A stretch of DNA of 64,000 bases from Enterobacter sp. Ag1 (GCA_000277545.1 AKXM01000035.1:62001-126000), one strand, 5' to 3'; positions 1-9,370 are shown, counted from the stretch's first letter. The notes: a model not told the origin generated them from the letters alone. Numbers and translations are program-made.

Positions 1-2
1 TG

Positions 3-638
3 TTTCAACTGCTCAGAATTCCCGATCCGATTAATGACGAACATGAACAGGATGCCCGGTTACACAATGAAATCGCACGGATGATCGAACGTTTCCGCCG
101 TCAGGCCGGGCTTTCTTTTAGCGATGAACAAGGGCTGAGCGATCAGCTTTATATTCACCTCGCCCAGGCGCTGAACCGCTGCCACTTTAATATCGGCATC
201 GACCACAGCCTGCCCGAAGAGATCACGCGTCTTTATCCGAGGCTAATGCGAACCTCGCGAGAAGTGCTTGCGGATTTTGAACAGCATTATGGGATTCAGT
301 TTTCCGATGCGGAAAGGGGCCTGGTCGCGGTGATCTTTGGTGCCTGGCTGATGCAGGAAAGTGACATTCAGGAAAAACAGGTGTTACTGCTGACGGCCGA
401 CGATCGCGAGCTGGAACAGAAAATTGAGCAGCAGCTGCGCGAGCTGACCCTGCTGCCGCTCAACATTAAATATCTGGCGGTGCAGCAATTTCAAAGCCAG
501 GGCGCCCCGCGTGAAGTGGTGCTGGTTATTACGCCCTACGCGACCTCGCTGCCGCTGTTTTCTCCCCCGCTCATTCACGCCACGCTGCCGCTGGGTGAAC
601 ACCAGCAGCAGCGCATCAAAGCACTGTTAGAGGCTTAG
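3..638 (+). CDS. csiE: Stationary-phase inducible protein CsiE (3' part)
   Basis: The frame is open at the left edge, so only the C-terminal 211 residues are present; E. coli CsiE is about twice that. In E. coli it is induced in stationary phase; its biochemical role is not settled. The visible part has a PRD-like helical block (IHLAQALNRC, then ERGLVAVIFG), followed by an alpha/beta stretch with hydrophobic strands (VLLLTAD, VVLVITPY) like an EIIB or receiver fold. Its TAG stop overlaps the stop codon of the convergent hcaT by 4 bp, the same convergent pair as in E. coli. The family call rests on recall plus this neighbour. Confidence 0.85.
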   Translation, partial: FQLLRIPDPINDEHEQDARLHNEIARMIERFRRQAGLSFSDEQGLSDQLYIHLAQALNRCHFNIGIDHSLPEEITRLYPRLMRTSREVLADFEQHYGIQFSDAERGLVAVIFGAWLMQESDIQEKQVLLLTADDRELEQKIEQQLRELTLLPLNIKYLAVQQFQSQGAPREVVLVITPYATSLPLFSPPLIHATLPLGEHQQQRIKALLEA

Positions 639-1789
639 CTTTCCGCAACCGGGCTGACTGCGGCGACTTTGGGCCGCAGGAACAGCGCCGGGGCCGCCAC
701 CAGCGCCATGATCCAGAACATCCCGCCCTGCAAATGCTGATAGAGGAAGCCCGAGAAAATCGTCATCACGGCGATACCGCCGCCCATCGCCACGGCGGAG
801 TAAACGGCCTGCAGGCGGATCACCTCCCCGCCTTTGCGGGCAGAGATATAGCGCATCGCCGCCAGGTGGCAAATCGTGAAGCTGCCGCAGTGCAGGATTT
901 GCGCCACAATCAGCCACGGCAGTTCGGTGGTGCTTGCCATCAGGCTCCAGCGAATAATGCCGGTCACGGTGGACAACAGCAGCAAATCTCTGGCGCTCCA
1001 GCGGCGGAACAGTTTGTTGCTGAGGGCAAAGATAACGATTTCCGCCACCACGCCCAGCGACCATAAATAGCCCACAACGGAAGCGGAATAGCCTGCCCCC
1101 TGCCAGTAAATCGCGCTAAAACCGTAGTAGGCCGCATGCGCGCCCTGCAGCAGAGAAACACAGGCCAGAAAACGCCAGGCGCTGATAATCAGCCCTTTCC
1201 ACGCGGGCCAGCCAGCTGAAGCCTGATGCCGGGTTTCGCCCTGAGGCATAATGGAAGGCCGCAGCATCATGCCAATCAGCATCGACGCCGCGCCAAGGGT
1301 CAGCAGGACCAGAATAGCCTGAGAGCTGAACTCGCTCACCAGCTTGCCGGTAATGGCCGAGCCGATGACAAACGCCAGCGATCCCCAGAGCCGCACCCGG
1401 CCATAATCCAGCGGCATTTGCCGCTGCCAGGTCCCCGCCAGCGCATCGGTCAGCGGCACCAGCGGCGAGAAGAACAGGTTAAAGCCCACCATCGTCAGCA
1501 GCAGCCAGAGCGCGGCATGGCCCAACCAGAAACCGGCGGCAAAAACTAGTGTGGCAAGGGCTAACAGACGAAGGGCGAAAACAAGGCGGGAAGGATCGGT
1601 CACGCGGGGGGCTAATAATAAACTGCCGAGGAAACGGGCAATCAGCCCTGAGCCTAACAGCAATCCGATAGTTTCCGGGGGAAGCCCGACGCCTTTGAGC
1701 CAGACGCTCCAGAACGGTAAAAACACGCCATAGCTAAAGAAGTAGGTAAAGTAACTGAGCGCCAGCCAGCGCGTGGAATGCAAAACCAT
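635..1789 (-). CDS. hcaT: HcaT, MFS 3-phenylpropionate transporter
   Basis: Inner-membrane major facilitator protein of 384 aa. It matches E. coli HcaT along its length (start MVLHSTRWLALSYFTYFFSYG, then GLLLGSGLIARFLGSLL and GFNLFFSPLVPLTDA), with about 12 hydrophobic segments. The ATG at 1789 is chosen over an in-frame ATG 19 codons upstream because GGAGGG lies 5 bases before it and the E. coli protein starts there. In E. coli the gene sits beside the hca dioxygenase operon for phenylpropionate and cinnamate. No hca catabolic or hcaR gene is visible here; the next gene is a sugar mutarotase. The substrate is therefore inferred from homology only. Confidence 0.9.
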   Translation of the reverse strand: MVLHSTRWLALSYFTYFFSYGVFLPFWSVWLKGVGLPPETIGLLLGSGLIARFLGSLLLAPRVTDPSRLVFALRLLALATLVFAAGFWLGHAALWLLLTMVGFNLFFSPLVPLTDALAGTWQRQMPLDYGRVRLWGSLAFVIGSAITGKLVSEFSSQAILVLLTLGAASMLIGMMLRPSIMPQGETRHQASAGWPAWKGLIISAWRFLACVSLLQGAHAAYYGFSAIYWQGAGYSASVVGYLWSLGVVAEIVIFALSNKLFRRWSARDLLLLSTVTGIIRWSLMASTTELPWLIVAQILHCGSFTICHLAAMRYISARKGGEVIRLQAVYSAVAMGGGIAVMTIFSGFLYQHLQGGMFWIMALVAAPALFLRPKVAAVSPVAES

Positions 1790-1855
1790 GATCCCTCCCG
1801 TTTTGGAGGCGATAGTGTCGGGGATAGCTGGCTGGCATGCAAGCAAACATTAACA

Positions 1856-1891
1856 GCGCAATAACACTCATCAAAACAATGGCTATTGCGC
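1856..1891 (-). terminator. Possible stem-loop after the YphB-like gene
   Basis: Arms GCGCAATA and TATTGCGC (8 bp) enclose a 20-base loop, directly downstream of the yphB-like stop codon on the minus strand and upstream of hcaT. There is no clear U-tract, so this is a weak terminator or a simple intergenic palindrome. Confidence 0.35.
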
Positions 1892-1892
1892 G

Positions 1893-2714
1893 TTAGCTCA
1901 CCTCAATCTCCATCTCCAGATGCGTGGTCTGGCCCGTCTCCAGCATGACTAAACCCGGCATCCCCGCCTGGTTGTGCGCGTTGACCGGATGCGTTTGCGG
2001 TTCAAGACAGATAAACGGCTGGTTCCCCATACTGAATACCATCAAACAGGCCGCCGGGCTACGCAGACAAATGCTCATCTCCGAGTGGGTAATAACCGCC
2101 CTGCCACTCCAGCCGGAATACCCCACGTTAAGCCACTTGTTCTCCGGCGTTTTTGCACGGGAAAAATCTGCCTGCGGGGTGAACGTCCCTTCCCAGGCCA
2201 AAGGCAGGTGCTGCTCGCCTTCGGGCCAGTAGCCGCTGGCGGAAAACTGCACCTGGCTGGCTGGCTCCAGCGCAAAATAAGGATGCAAACCCAGCCCGTA
2301 TATCATCGGCTTCTCGCCAGTGTGCTTCAGCTCAAGCCGGGTGAACAGCCTGTTGCCTGCCAGGCGGTAAGTCAGATTTGCCAGATAGTGAAAACCGCAG
2401 GGATACTGGCTGCACAGGCTCAAGGTGACAGACTCAGCTTCGTACTGCTCAACGTGCCAAAGCTTTTGCCAACCATCCCCGTGCAGGAAAAAGTGCTCAT
2501 CGACGAGGCTGTCTGGCAGCTGGATTCGCTCGCCGTGCAGATGGAAAGCGTTCCCGGCCACCCGATTAGCCAGCGGCAGCATTGGAAACAGCGCCGGGTT
2601 CGCCGGATGAAAAATCGGTTTCCCGTGCCTGAGAGATTCAAAGCTGAGAACTGAGGCCCCCTGCGGGGCAACAGTCAAACTAAGAAAATCATTTTGCAGG
2701 TGCAGAGTGTCCAT
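1893..2714 (-). CDS. yphB: Aldose 1-epimerase family protein (YphB-like)
   Basis: Galactose-mutarotase-fold protein of 273 aa, predicted to interconvert the anomers of a free sugar in the cytoplasm. Family landmarks are LANRVAGNAF near residue 50, HGDGW near residue 79, LGLHPYF (catalytic-type His) near residue 145, and CLEPQTHP (general-base Glu) near residue 235. It resembles E. coli YphB, at the same end of the yph cluster. Its ATG overlaps the stop of the upstream sugar porter by one base (TAATG), so the two are translationally coupled and probably handle the same sugar. The substrate is not known. Confidence 0.8.
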   Translation of the reverse strand: MDTLHLQNDFLSLTVAPQGASVLSFESLRHGKPIFHPANPALFPMLPLANRVAGNAFHLHGERIQLPDSLVDEHFFLHGDGWQKLWHVEQYEAESVTLSLCSQYPCGFHYLANLTYRLAGNRLFTRLELKHTGEKPMIYGLGLHPYFALEPASQVQFSASGYWPEGEQHLPLAWEGTFTPQADFSRAKTPENKWLNVGYSGWSGRAVITHSEMSICLRSPAACLMVFSMGNQPFICLEPQTHPVNAHNQAGMPGLVMLETGQTTHLEMEIEVS

Positions 2715-4153
2715 TAGCGTAGCGCCTTTGCGGCCCGCGCGGGAGAAGCATTCACGCGGCCTTCAGCCAGCTGCTGCTCCAGCGCTTCGAGGCTCACGCC
2801 TTTGGTTTCCGGCACGAAGCGGCGCACGTAGATAAAGCCAGCGGCACAGATAACGCCGTACAGCAGGAAGCTGCCGGATGCGCCCAGGCCTGCATTCAGC
2901 AGAGGGAAAGTGTAAGTCAGCAGGAAGCAGGCGACCCACAGCGCTAATGTCCCCAGCGACATCGCGAGGCCGCGAACGCGGTTCGGGAAGATTTCCGCCA
3001 ACAGCACCCAGGTTACCGGGGCCAGCGTCAGCGCATAGGTGGCGATGGCGGCCAGCACCAGAATCAGGACCGGCAGCCCCAGAATACCCAGGCCGTAGGC
3101 GGCACCAATCAGCGCATAGATAATTGTCAGCCCAGCGGCACCAAACAGCATCAATTTGCGGCGGCCAATTTTGTCCACCAACGGCAGCGCGGCAAGGGTG
3201 AACACCAGGTTAATCAGGCCGGTCGCAACAATCGATTTCAACGTGCTGTTAATGTCGAACCCGGCGGAGGCAAAAATCTCCTGCGCATAGTTGAAGATAA
3301 CGTTAATCCCGCACCACTGCTGGAACACCGCCAGCACCATACCAATCACGATGATCGGGCGAACCTTCGGTGCCCAAAGCGCGGACCAGGACACTTTTTG
3401 TGTGTCCTTGCTTAACGTTTCCTGAATATCTTTCAGCGTTGCATCGGCATAGGCTTTACTGCCGATGCGGCTCAGCATTTGGTGAGCGCGTTCGTTTTTC
3501 CCGGCGCGCACCAGCCAGCGAGGTGACTCAGGCACAAAAAACATCAGGATCAAAAAGACCACCGCCGGGAAGGCTTCAAAGCCAAACATCCAGCGCCAGC
3601 CCACCTGCCCGTTCCAGCTGGCGCTGATTTCCTGCATCGTTGCCTGGCTGGCAACCGGCTCGGCAATCATCAGGTTAATCAGCTGCGCCACCAGCACCCC
3701 AACCACAATGGTGAGCTGGTTGACCGCCACAAAGCGCCCGCGCTGTGCCGCCGGGCTGATTTCTGCGATATACATCGGACTAAGCGCCGAAGCGAGGCCA
3801 ATCCCCACCCCGCCGACAATGCGCCAGAGAACAAACATATCGAAGTGACTTGCCACTGCGGTGCCCCAGGCAGACGCGGTAAACATAATTGCGGCAAGAA
3901 TAAGGGGGATTTTGCGGCCAAACTTGTCGGCACACCAGCCGGAGAGTATCGCCCCAAGAATACATCCCACCAGGGCAGAGCTCATTGCCCACCCGGAAAC
4001 GGCCGGGTCGGTAATAGAAAAATAGGCTTCGTAGAACGGTTTTGCCCCGCCGATAACCACCCAGTCATAACCAAACAACAGCCCGCCACAGGCGGCCACC
4101 AGACAGATGGTCCAGACGTAACCCATGCGTAGTTGCGATTGCATACTTTCCAT
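2714..4153 (-). CDS. MFS sugar porter (XylE/GalP-type proton symporter)
   Basis: Protein of 479 aa with 12 predicted membrane segments and sugar-porter signatures: GLLFGYDWVVIGG in TM1, ADKFGRK in loop 2-3, PMYIAEISPAAQRGR before TM5, PESPRWL after TM6, DKIGRRKLM in loop 8-9 and PETKG at the end of TM12. It is expected to bring a monosaccharide in with protons. A GAGGA ribosome site precedes the ATG. It lies between yphB and yphG, where E. coli has the dehydrogenase yphC and ABC transporter yphDEF, so it looks like a replacement transporter. The specific sugar cannot be read from the sequence. Confidence 0.85.
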   Translation of the reverse strand: MESMQSQLRMGYVWTICLVAACGGLLFGYDWVVIGGAKPFYEAYFSITDPAVSGWAMSSALVGCILGAILSGWCADKFGRKIPLILAAIMFTASAWGTAVASHFDMFVLWRIVGGVGIGLASALSPMYIAEISPAAQRGRFVAVNQLTIVVGVLVAQLINLMIAEPVASQATMQEISASWNGQVGWRWMFGFEAFPAVVFLILMFFVPESPRWLVRAGKNERAHQMLSRIGSKAYADATLKDIQETLSKDTQKVSWSALWAPKVRPIIVIGMVLAVFQQWCGINVIFNYAQEIFASAGFDINSTLKSIVATGLINLVFTLAALPLVDKIGRRKLMLFGAAGLTIIYALIGAAYGLGILGLPVLILVLAAIATYALTLAPVTWVLLAEIFPNRVRGLAMSLGTLALWVACFLLTYTFPLLNAGLGASGSFLLYGVICAAGFIYVRRFVPETKGVSLEALEQQLAEGRVNASPARAAKALR

Positions 4154-4188
4154 GGTCGATCCTCATCTTGTATTTGTAGGGTAAGGGA

Positions 4189-4210
4189 GCGGGCGCTCAT
4201 CGTCGCCCGC
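4189..4210 (-). other. Intercistronic hairpin between yphG and the sugar porter
   Basis: Arms GCGGGCG and CGCCCGC (7 bp, all G-C) with an 8-base loop lie in the 66-bp gap after the yphG stop. No U-run follows, so it more likely stabilises or separates the two parts of the mRNA than terminates it. Confidence 0.4.
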
Positions 4211-4219
4211 CAGTTATTG

Positions 4220-7200
4220 TTAAAGTACGCCGGTGCTAAGGGCCTGACACAGCAGATGCGCCTTGTCATGGGCCGGGTTAAGGGTCAGCAGGGCTTCCAC
4301 CCGCTGGTTGAAGGCGGCGATATCCCCCAGGCCGAGCCACCCAAGCGCCTCCACAAACAGGCAATGCTGCTGATGTTGTTTCCGCGGGTCGCCGTTGAGC
4401 GCAATCAGGTCCGGCAGGGAAACGGCGAAGAAATCGGCCTCAACCCCGTCGGCACGGTGCGCCTGCGCCCAGTCAACAAAGGCTTTGAATTGCTGATGGG
4501 CCGCCTCAAGCTCACCCAGCTGTTTGAGGGCCATAGCCTGATAGAAGAGGTAGTCCACGGGCTGGTCGTTGTAGTAGCGCCCGGCCGCCAGGGAACTCCC
4601 GCCCTTCAACGCCTGCTGGAAGTAGGATTTCGCCCGTTCGTGACGCTGCAGGAGCTGCGCACAGCACCCAAGCAGATACCAGATATCGTTGTCGGTTTGT
4701 CCGACCAGACGGCCTTCGCCGAGGTTTTCCGGGTAGCTCAGCGCCTGTTGCAGCAGCTCCTCCGCCTGGCCGTAATGGCCGGCAGACATACTGGCCAGGG
4801 CGAGCCGCTGTTGGCTGATAATGTACTGCCCCGTCACTTTGCCTTCGCCGCCTTCCCACGGGTGGAACTTGCGTTCAGCCAGTACCTTCGCGGCAGCTTC
4901 CTGCTTGCCATGCTGGTTCCACAGGCTCAGCAGCTCGGCAGTGAGATCGTCACGTTTTAGCGCAACGTCACGCTTCACCTCCAGACGGGTAAGACGCTCC
5001 TCTGGTGCGCGGCCATTCAGCTTCAGCAGGAAGTCGAGTTCAAACAGGAAGCGCGCATTATCAGGTTCGAGATCAACGGCACGCTGCAGCAGCGTTTCAG
5101 CTCGCTGAACGTCCTGCTCTTTGTTCCAGGCATGAATCGCCAGCACGCGCTGCACGGAGGCAAACTCAGGCATCTGTTCAGCGCAGAATGCCCAGCAGGT
5201 TAGCGCCTCTGCATAGCGACGTTTGCTGTACCAGAAGCAGCCCAGCAGATACTGCGCAAAACCATCCTGCGGGAGGCGCATCAGCATTTGCACTTCATCC
5301 AGCGTGTTAGGGAAGCGAACCCGGGCGGTAAACTGCTCCCGAGCCTGCACGAGATAGTTTTGCTGGCGCTGTGGATCGGATTCCAGCGAGGCCTGCCACA
5401 GCAGCGGCATCGTTTCCTGGGCATTCAGCACGGTGAGCAGTTCACGTGCGGCATGTTCTGCCCCAAAGCTCATCAGCCAGCCGGCCAAAACGCTGGCGTT
5501 AGTGCCGCGCTGGCCGGTCACCTGCCGCAGCTTTTGCTTGTCACCTTCACTCTGGGTTATCGCCCAGCGGGCATAATGCAGGGCATAACTCAGCGGCCAG
5601 ACGGCAAGCTGCTGCTCAATCCACGCCAGCGCCGTCGCTTTTTCTCCTTGCTGAGACAGCGCCAGCGCTTTCAGCCCCATTGCGAGGTTATTCGAGGCGT
5701 TGAACTGCAGGCTTTGGGACACCAGCGCTAATGCGCGAGCCGTCTCCCCTTTGCGCATTGCCAGACGGGCCAGGGCATAAAATGCCGCATCCCGGCAGTT
5801 GCCGCTCCAGCTGGCCTTGTAGTAAGCATCGAAGGCGCCGTCGTAGTCGCCCAGGCGCTCTTTCGCCGAGCCGAGAAGCTGGCTGGCATCGCCATTTTGC
5901 GGGTTTTTGTTCAGGCGGTGGGCGCGCTGCAGCGCCGCGTCGGCGTGCTCTTTGGCTTTTCGCCAGTTGCCCCGGTTGAATTCGAGCGTGCCCAGGGCGA
6001 CGTTACAGCGGGAATCGAGCGGATCAATGTCCAGCGCTCGCCGGTAGTAGTCGAAGGCTGACCGGCTGGCGTGCAGATACTGCTCCAGATGCTGGCCAAT
6101 GAAATAAAGCTCGTCGCAGTTAGCGATCTGTTCAGGCTTAGCCGGGGCCTGCGCCGCCTGCGGCAGAGGCAGCTCTTCCGCGATGTGTTCCAGGTAGCTG
6201 AGCACCACTTCGCCTTGCGCGTTGAGTAAGCTCAGCGTCAGCCGCTGCGGCCAGTCATCCGTCAGTTGATGCAGCCAGGCTTCCGCCGGTTTCAGGCTGA
6301 GCGGCGTTTGCCACAGGACTACGCCGTCGCTTTCAAGACGCAGCGTCACCGCTTCCAGCGGGGAAATGGCGTAGACGCCGAGTTCCAACCTGCCCTGCTC
6401 GCGCTCAAGCTTGATGGCCGCGTCGGTGCTGGCATTTTGCAGCGTCCCCAGCTTGCTGTAAGGCAGGAAGTTTTGCACAAACACTTTTTCTTCAAACGGT
6501 GCCAGCCAGGTAAAGTCCGGCTGGTTGTCGGTGAACACGCCGGTCATCAGCTCGATGTACGGGCCGTTGGTGTCGGTCAGATTGCGATCCCAGGCCAGGC
6601 CAAAGTCGCAGTTGCCCCAGGTCCACTGCTTTTTGCCCGGCGATACATGGTGATCGGCAATGTGCAGCAGACCGCCCTGTTCGCCGTGGTGGTAGGCCCC
6701 AACAAAATCGTAATTCGACTTATCGGCCATGTAAGAGGTTGGCACCGGGATGTTTTTGTAGCGCGAGATATCCACGCCCGCGGAGTAATCCACTTTGTAG
6801 TAGGTGCCGTGGGCAATCGGGAAGGCGGAAACGTCGCGTTTGCCGTGGTCAAACACCGCGGTCACGTCTGGCGGGAATACGCTCTGATGGTCGTCACCGC
6901 CCTTCACCGCCGGATTAGCCCACCACAGGAAGTGGCGCGGCGTGGCGTTGCCGTTAAAGACTTTGCCGGTAATTTCAATCAGCGCTTTTTCCGGGTAAAG
7001 CGTAAACCCGGTCATCACCTGCAGGCCGCGCATCGGCTCCACTTCCCCCAGCCAGACGGTTTGCGCCCCACTTTCGTGCTGCTGGAAGGTAACGTCTACC
7101 GGCAGAAAAGTGGTCGGGCGGTGGTGCTGAGGCCAGTTGAATTCGATCCCACCGGAGATCCACGGCCCAATCAGGCCCACCAGCGCGGGTTTGACCACTT

Positions 7201-7492
7201 CGTTGTAGTACACGAAATCGCGCCCCATCACTTTGTCCCAGGCTCGGTGAATACGCCCGCCCAGCTCCGGCAGCAGCATGACGCGAATGAAATCGTTCTC
7301 CAGCCAAACCGCCTGATACTCACGCATTTCACGTTTACCGGTCAGGGTGTCTATGACGCCATAGGGGTAAACCGCACCGGAAGATCCCTGATAGACACGA
7401 TTTTCCAGGAACATCGGGTTGGGATCCTCTGCTCCGGTGGTCCAGGTAGGGAGTGAGATCGTTTCCTGCCAAACTTTAACGGCTCCGTACAT
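4220..7492 (-). CDS. yphG: DUF5107 and TPR-repeat protein YphG
   Basis: Large soluble protein of 1090 aa. The N-terminal third is a DUF5107 beta-sandwich domain (LLPELGGRIHRAWDK, GGIEFNWPQHHRP, FLWWANPAV); the C-terminal two thirds is a tetratricopeptide array (for example ALDIDPLDSRCNVALGTLEF, AVDLEPDNARFLFELDFLL). It corresponds to E. coli YphG in size, domains and neighbours. The DUF5107 fold resembles sugar mutarotases and glycoside-binding domains, which fits the sugar cluster, but no activity is established. The ATG at 7492 has GGAGAG six bases upstream, so the ATG 15 codons earlier is rejected. It is transcribed away from yphH. Confidence 0.85.
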   Translation of the reverse strand: MYGAVKVWQETISLPTWTTGAEDPNPMFLENRVYQGSSGAVYPYGVIDTLTGKREMREYQAVWLENDFIRVMLLPELGGRIHRAWDKVMGRDFVYYNEVVKPALVGLIGPWISGGIEFNWPQHHRPTTFLPVDVTFQQHESGAQTVWLGEVEPMRGLQVMTGFTLYPEKALIEITGKVFNGNATPRHFLWWANPAVKGGDDHQSVFPPDVTAVFDHGKRDVSAFPIAHGTYYKVDYSAGVDISRYKNIPVPTSYMADKSNYDFVGAYHHGEQGGLLHIADHHVSPGKKQWTWGNCDFGLAWDRNLTDTNGPYIELMTGVFTDNQPDFTWLAPFEEKVFVQNFLPYSKLGTLQNASTDAAIKLEREQGRLELGVYAISPLEAVTLRLESDGVVLWQTPLSLKPAEAWLHQLTDDWPQRLTLSLLNAQGEVVLSYLEHIAEELPLPQAAQAPAKPEQIANCDELYFIGQHLEQYLHASRSAFDYYRRALDIDPLDSRCNVALGTLEFNRGNWRKAKEHADAALQRAHRLNKNPQNGDASQLLGSAKERLGDYDGAFDAYYKASWSGNCRDAAFYALARLAMRKGETARALALVSQSLQFNASNNLAMGLKALALSQQGEKATALAWIEQQLAVWPLSYALHYARWAITQSEGDKQKLRQVTGQRGTNASVLAGWLMSFGAEHAARELLTVLNAQETMPLLWQASLESDPQRQQNYLVQAREQFTARVRFPNTLDEVQMLMRLPQDGFAQYLLGCFWYSKRRYAEALTCWAFCAEQMPEFASVQRVLAIHAWNKEQDVQRAETLLQRAVDLEPDNARFLFELDFLLKLNGRAPEERLTRLEVKRDVALKRDDLTAELLSLWNQHGKQEAAAKVLAERKFHPWEGGEGKVTGQYIISQQRLALASMSAGHYGQAEELLQQALSYPENLGEGRLVGQTDNDIWYLLGCCAQLLQRHERAKSYFQQALKGGSSLAAGRYYNDQPVDYLFYQAMALKQLGELEAAHQQFKAFVDWAQAHRADGVEADFFAVSLPDLIALNGDPRKQHQQHCLFVEALGWLGLGDIAAFNQRVEALLTLNPAHDKAHLLCQALSTGVL

Positions 7493-7608
7493 AGCAACTC
7501 TCCAGTAAACAAATAACAGTGAATGGGGGATTGCCAACAGTCTGGAGCAGCTGATTATGATTTAATCGCTCAATGCTCACGCAATACAGTTAATGAGGTT
7601 TAGTAAAC
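7493..7608. promoter_or_regulatory. Divergent control region between yphG and yphH
   Basis: This 116-bp gap must hold promoters for both divergent units. The palindrome GTTTAGTAAAC ends right before the yphH ATG (about 7598-7608), and a related half, CAGTAAAC, occurs near 7503. They are candidate operator halves for the ROK protein YphH, by position only. Confidence 0.35.
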
Positions 7609-8802
7609 ATGCAGCAGTCAGGTTTCAATAATCAGCGGGTACGTCAGCTCAACCGACAAACGCTGATGACGCTGGTATGGCGACACAAGCAGCTGAGTAA
7701 ATCGCAGTTTGCCCGCTACACCGGGCTGTCCATTCCGGCCGTCAGCAACATCCTTGAGGAACTGGTCGATGAGGGCAAACTTAGCCACTCCAGCGAAAAC
7801 CTCAGCAGCCGGGGGCTGAACAGCGGCAGCTACCAGATCCCGCCGGAGGGGAATTACATCCTCTGCATGAGCGTCACCCCCACCAGCATCGAGAGCCAGC
7901 TGTGCAACGCCCAGCTGTCGCCTATAGCCGACTTTGAGCGTCGCGCTACTGTGGCCCCTTCTCCCCAGATGCTGCTGTCGGCCATCGAAGCAATCTGGCA
8001 GCAACAGCGAAAAAGCTGGCCGAAAAAAACGATCAATCTCGCGCTGGGCATACACGGACAGGTAGATCCGGTGACCGGCGTGTCGCAAACCATGCCGCAG
8101 GCTCCCTGGCGGGAGGCAGTGGAAATTAAATACCTGCTGGAAGAGAAGCTGAACGTCGAAATCAGGCTGGATAACGACTGCGTGATGCTGGCCCTGGTAG
8201 AAAAGTGGCAAAACAACGGCAACCGGGAAGATTTCTGCGTGCTTAACGTGGATTACGGCATCGGCTCTTCGTTTGTGATCAACGGGCAAATCTATCGCGG
8301 CAATCTCTACGGCAGCGGGCAAATTGGCCACACCATAGTTAACCCGGACGGCATGGCCTGCGACTGCGGGCGCTATGGCTGCCTGGAAACCGTGGCTTCG
8401 CTCAGCGCGCTGAAAAAACAGGCCCGCATCTGGCTCAAAACGCACCCTGAGGCGCAGCAGCACGATCCGGAAAAGCTAACTTCCCGGCAGCTGGTTCAGG
8501 CGCTGCATGCCGGGGATGAAAGGGTCGCCCGCTGGGTAGAAGATTCGGCCAATGCGATTGGGCTTAGCCTGTATAACTTCCTTAATACTCTCAACATTAA
8601 CCAGATCTGGTTCTATGGCCGCAGCTGCGAGTTTGGCGAAAACTGGCTGAGCGCCATTAAACAGCGCATTGGTTTTAATCCGTTCGACCACGGTGATGGC
8701 CTGAAGAGTCACGCCACGCAAATAAACTTCGGGCAGCTCACCCGCGCTCAGCAGGTGATGGGGATTGGTTATTTATATGCCGAGACTGCGCTGATGGAAT
8801 AA
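7609..8802 (+). CDS. yphH: ROK-family transcriptional regulator YphH
   Basis: 397 aa, NagC/Mlc/XylR-like. A winged helix-turn-helix occupies residues 15-60 (SKSQFARYTGLSIPAVSNIL). A ROK sugar-kinase-like domain follows, with LALGIHGQVD near 145, DNDC near 188, YGIGSSFVINGQ near 216, and the zinc motif H241 / CDCGRYGCLE (C251, C253, C258). Such proteins bind a sugar or sugar phosphate and release DNA. It is divergent from yphG and precedes yphA and the ABC operon; no other regulator is seen in this island, so it may control both flanks (inference). A GAGG ribosome site sits 10 bases upstream. Confidence 0.88.
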   Translation: MQQSGFNNQRVRQLNRQTLMTLVWRHKQLSKSQFARYTGLSIPAVSNILEELVDEGKLSHSSENLSSRGLNSGSYQIPPEGNYILCMSVTPTSIESQLCNAQLSPIADFERRATVAPSPQMLLSAIEAIWQQQRKSWPKKTINLALGIHGQVDPVTGVSQTMPQAPWREAVEIKYLLEEKLNVEIRLDNDCVMLALVEKWQNNGNREDFCVLNVDYGIGSSFVINGQIYRGNLYGSGQIGHTIVNPDGMACDCGRYGCLETVASLSALKKQARIWLKTHPEAQQHDPEKLTSRQLVQALHAGDERVARWVEDSANAIGLSLYNFLNTLNINQIWFYGRSCEFGENWLSAIKQRIGFNPFDHGDGLKSHATQINFGQLTRAQQVMGIGYLYAETALME

Positions 8803-8932
8803 CGAGATGGCGTCGGGCGTCATTAATAAAAACATTCATTAACACAAACAACGCGGTAGAGGCGCAGCGGCAATGGCAGGCTCGGAAGTTGTGTATTAAC
8901 TTTAAATTGAGTCCACTACAGGCGAGCCCGCT

Positions 8933-9355
8933 ATGAACACACTCCGCTATTTCGATTTTGGTCAATCTCGTGCCCTGATCCTGCTTATTGCCCGTATTGC
9001 GTTGATTCTGCTGTTCATTATTTTCGGCTTGCCGAAGCTCAGCGGATTCAGCGGCACCGTGGCGTATATGGAGCATCTTGGCACCCCACTCCCGACGCTA
9101 GCCGCCGCGATTGCGGTGTTTATGGAAGTTGTTGCCGCTATCCTGGTGATCATCGGGTTCTTTACCCGCCCGCTGGCCATTTTGTTTGTGTTTTATACCC
9201 TCGGCACGGCGCTTATCGGTCACCATTACTGGAATATGACCGGGGATGCAGTGATGCCTAATATGATTAACTTCTATAAAAACATCAGCATAGCTGGTGG
9301 TTTCCTGCTGCTGGCGGTCACCGGCCCTGGCGCGATTTCCGTCGATAAGCGCTAA
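8933..9355 (+). CDS. yphA: DoxX-family inner membrane protein YphA
   Basis: 140 aa with four hydrophobic segments (around residues 15-35, 55-75, 80-100 and 115-135), nearly the same as E. coli YphA (start [10 protein letters not shown], then [15 protein letters not shown] and [10 protein letters not shown]). DoxX proteins are small membrane proteins of unclear biochemical role, some linked to thiol or quinone redox homeostasis. The gene has an AGGCGAG site upstream and a strong terminator directly after it, so it ends its transcription unit. The 130-bp gap after yphH could carry its own promoter. Confidence 0.9.
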   Translation: MNTLRYFDFGQSRALILLIARIALILLFIIFGLPKLSGFSGTVAYMEHLGTPLPTLAAAIAVFMEVVAAILVIIGFFTRPLAILFVFYTLGTALIGHHYWNMTGDAVMPNMINFYKNISIAGGFLLLAVTGPGAISVDKR

Positions 9356-9370
9356 ATTTCTGCCTCACTT

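Noticed and set aside
6266-7456. 396-codon plus-strand ORF opposite yphG
   Set aside because: Antisense shadow, rich in Arg/His/Gln with no family features; yphG is conserved here.
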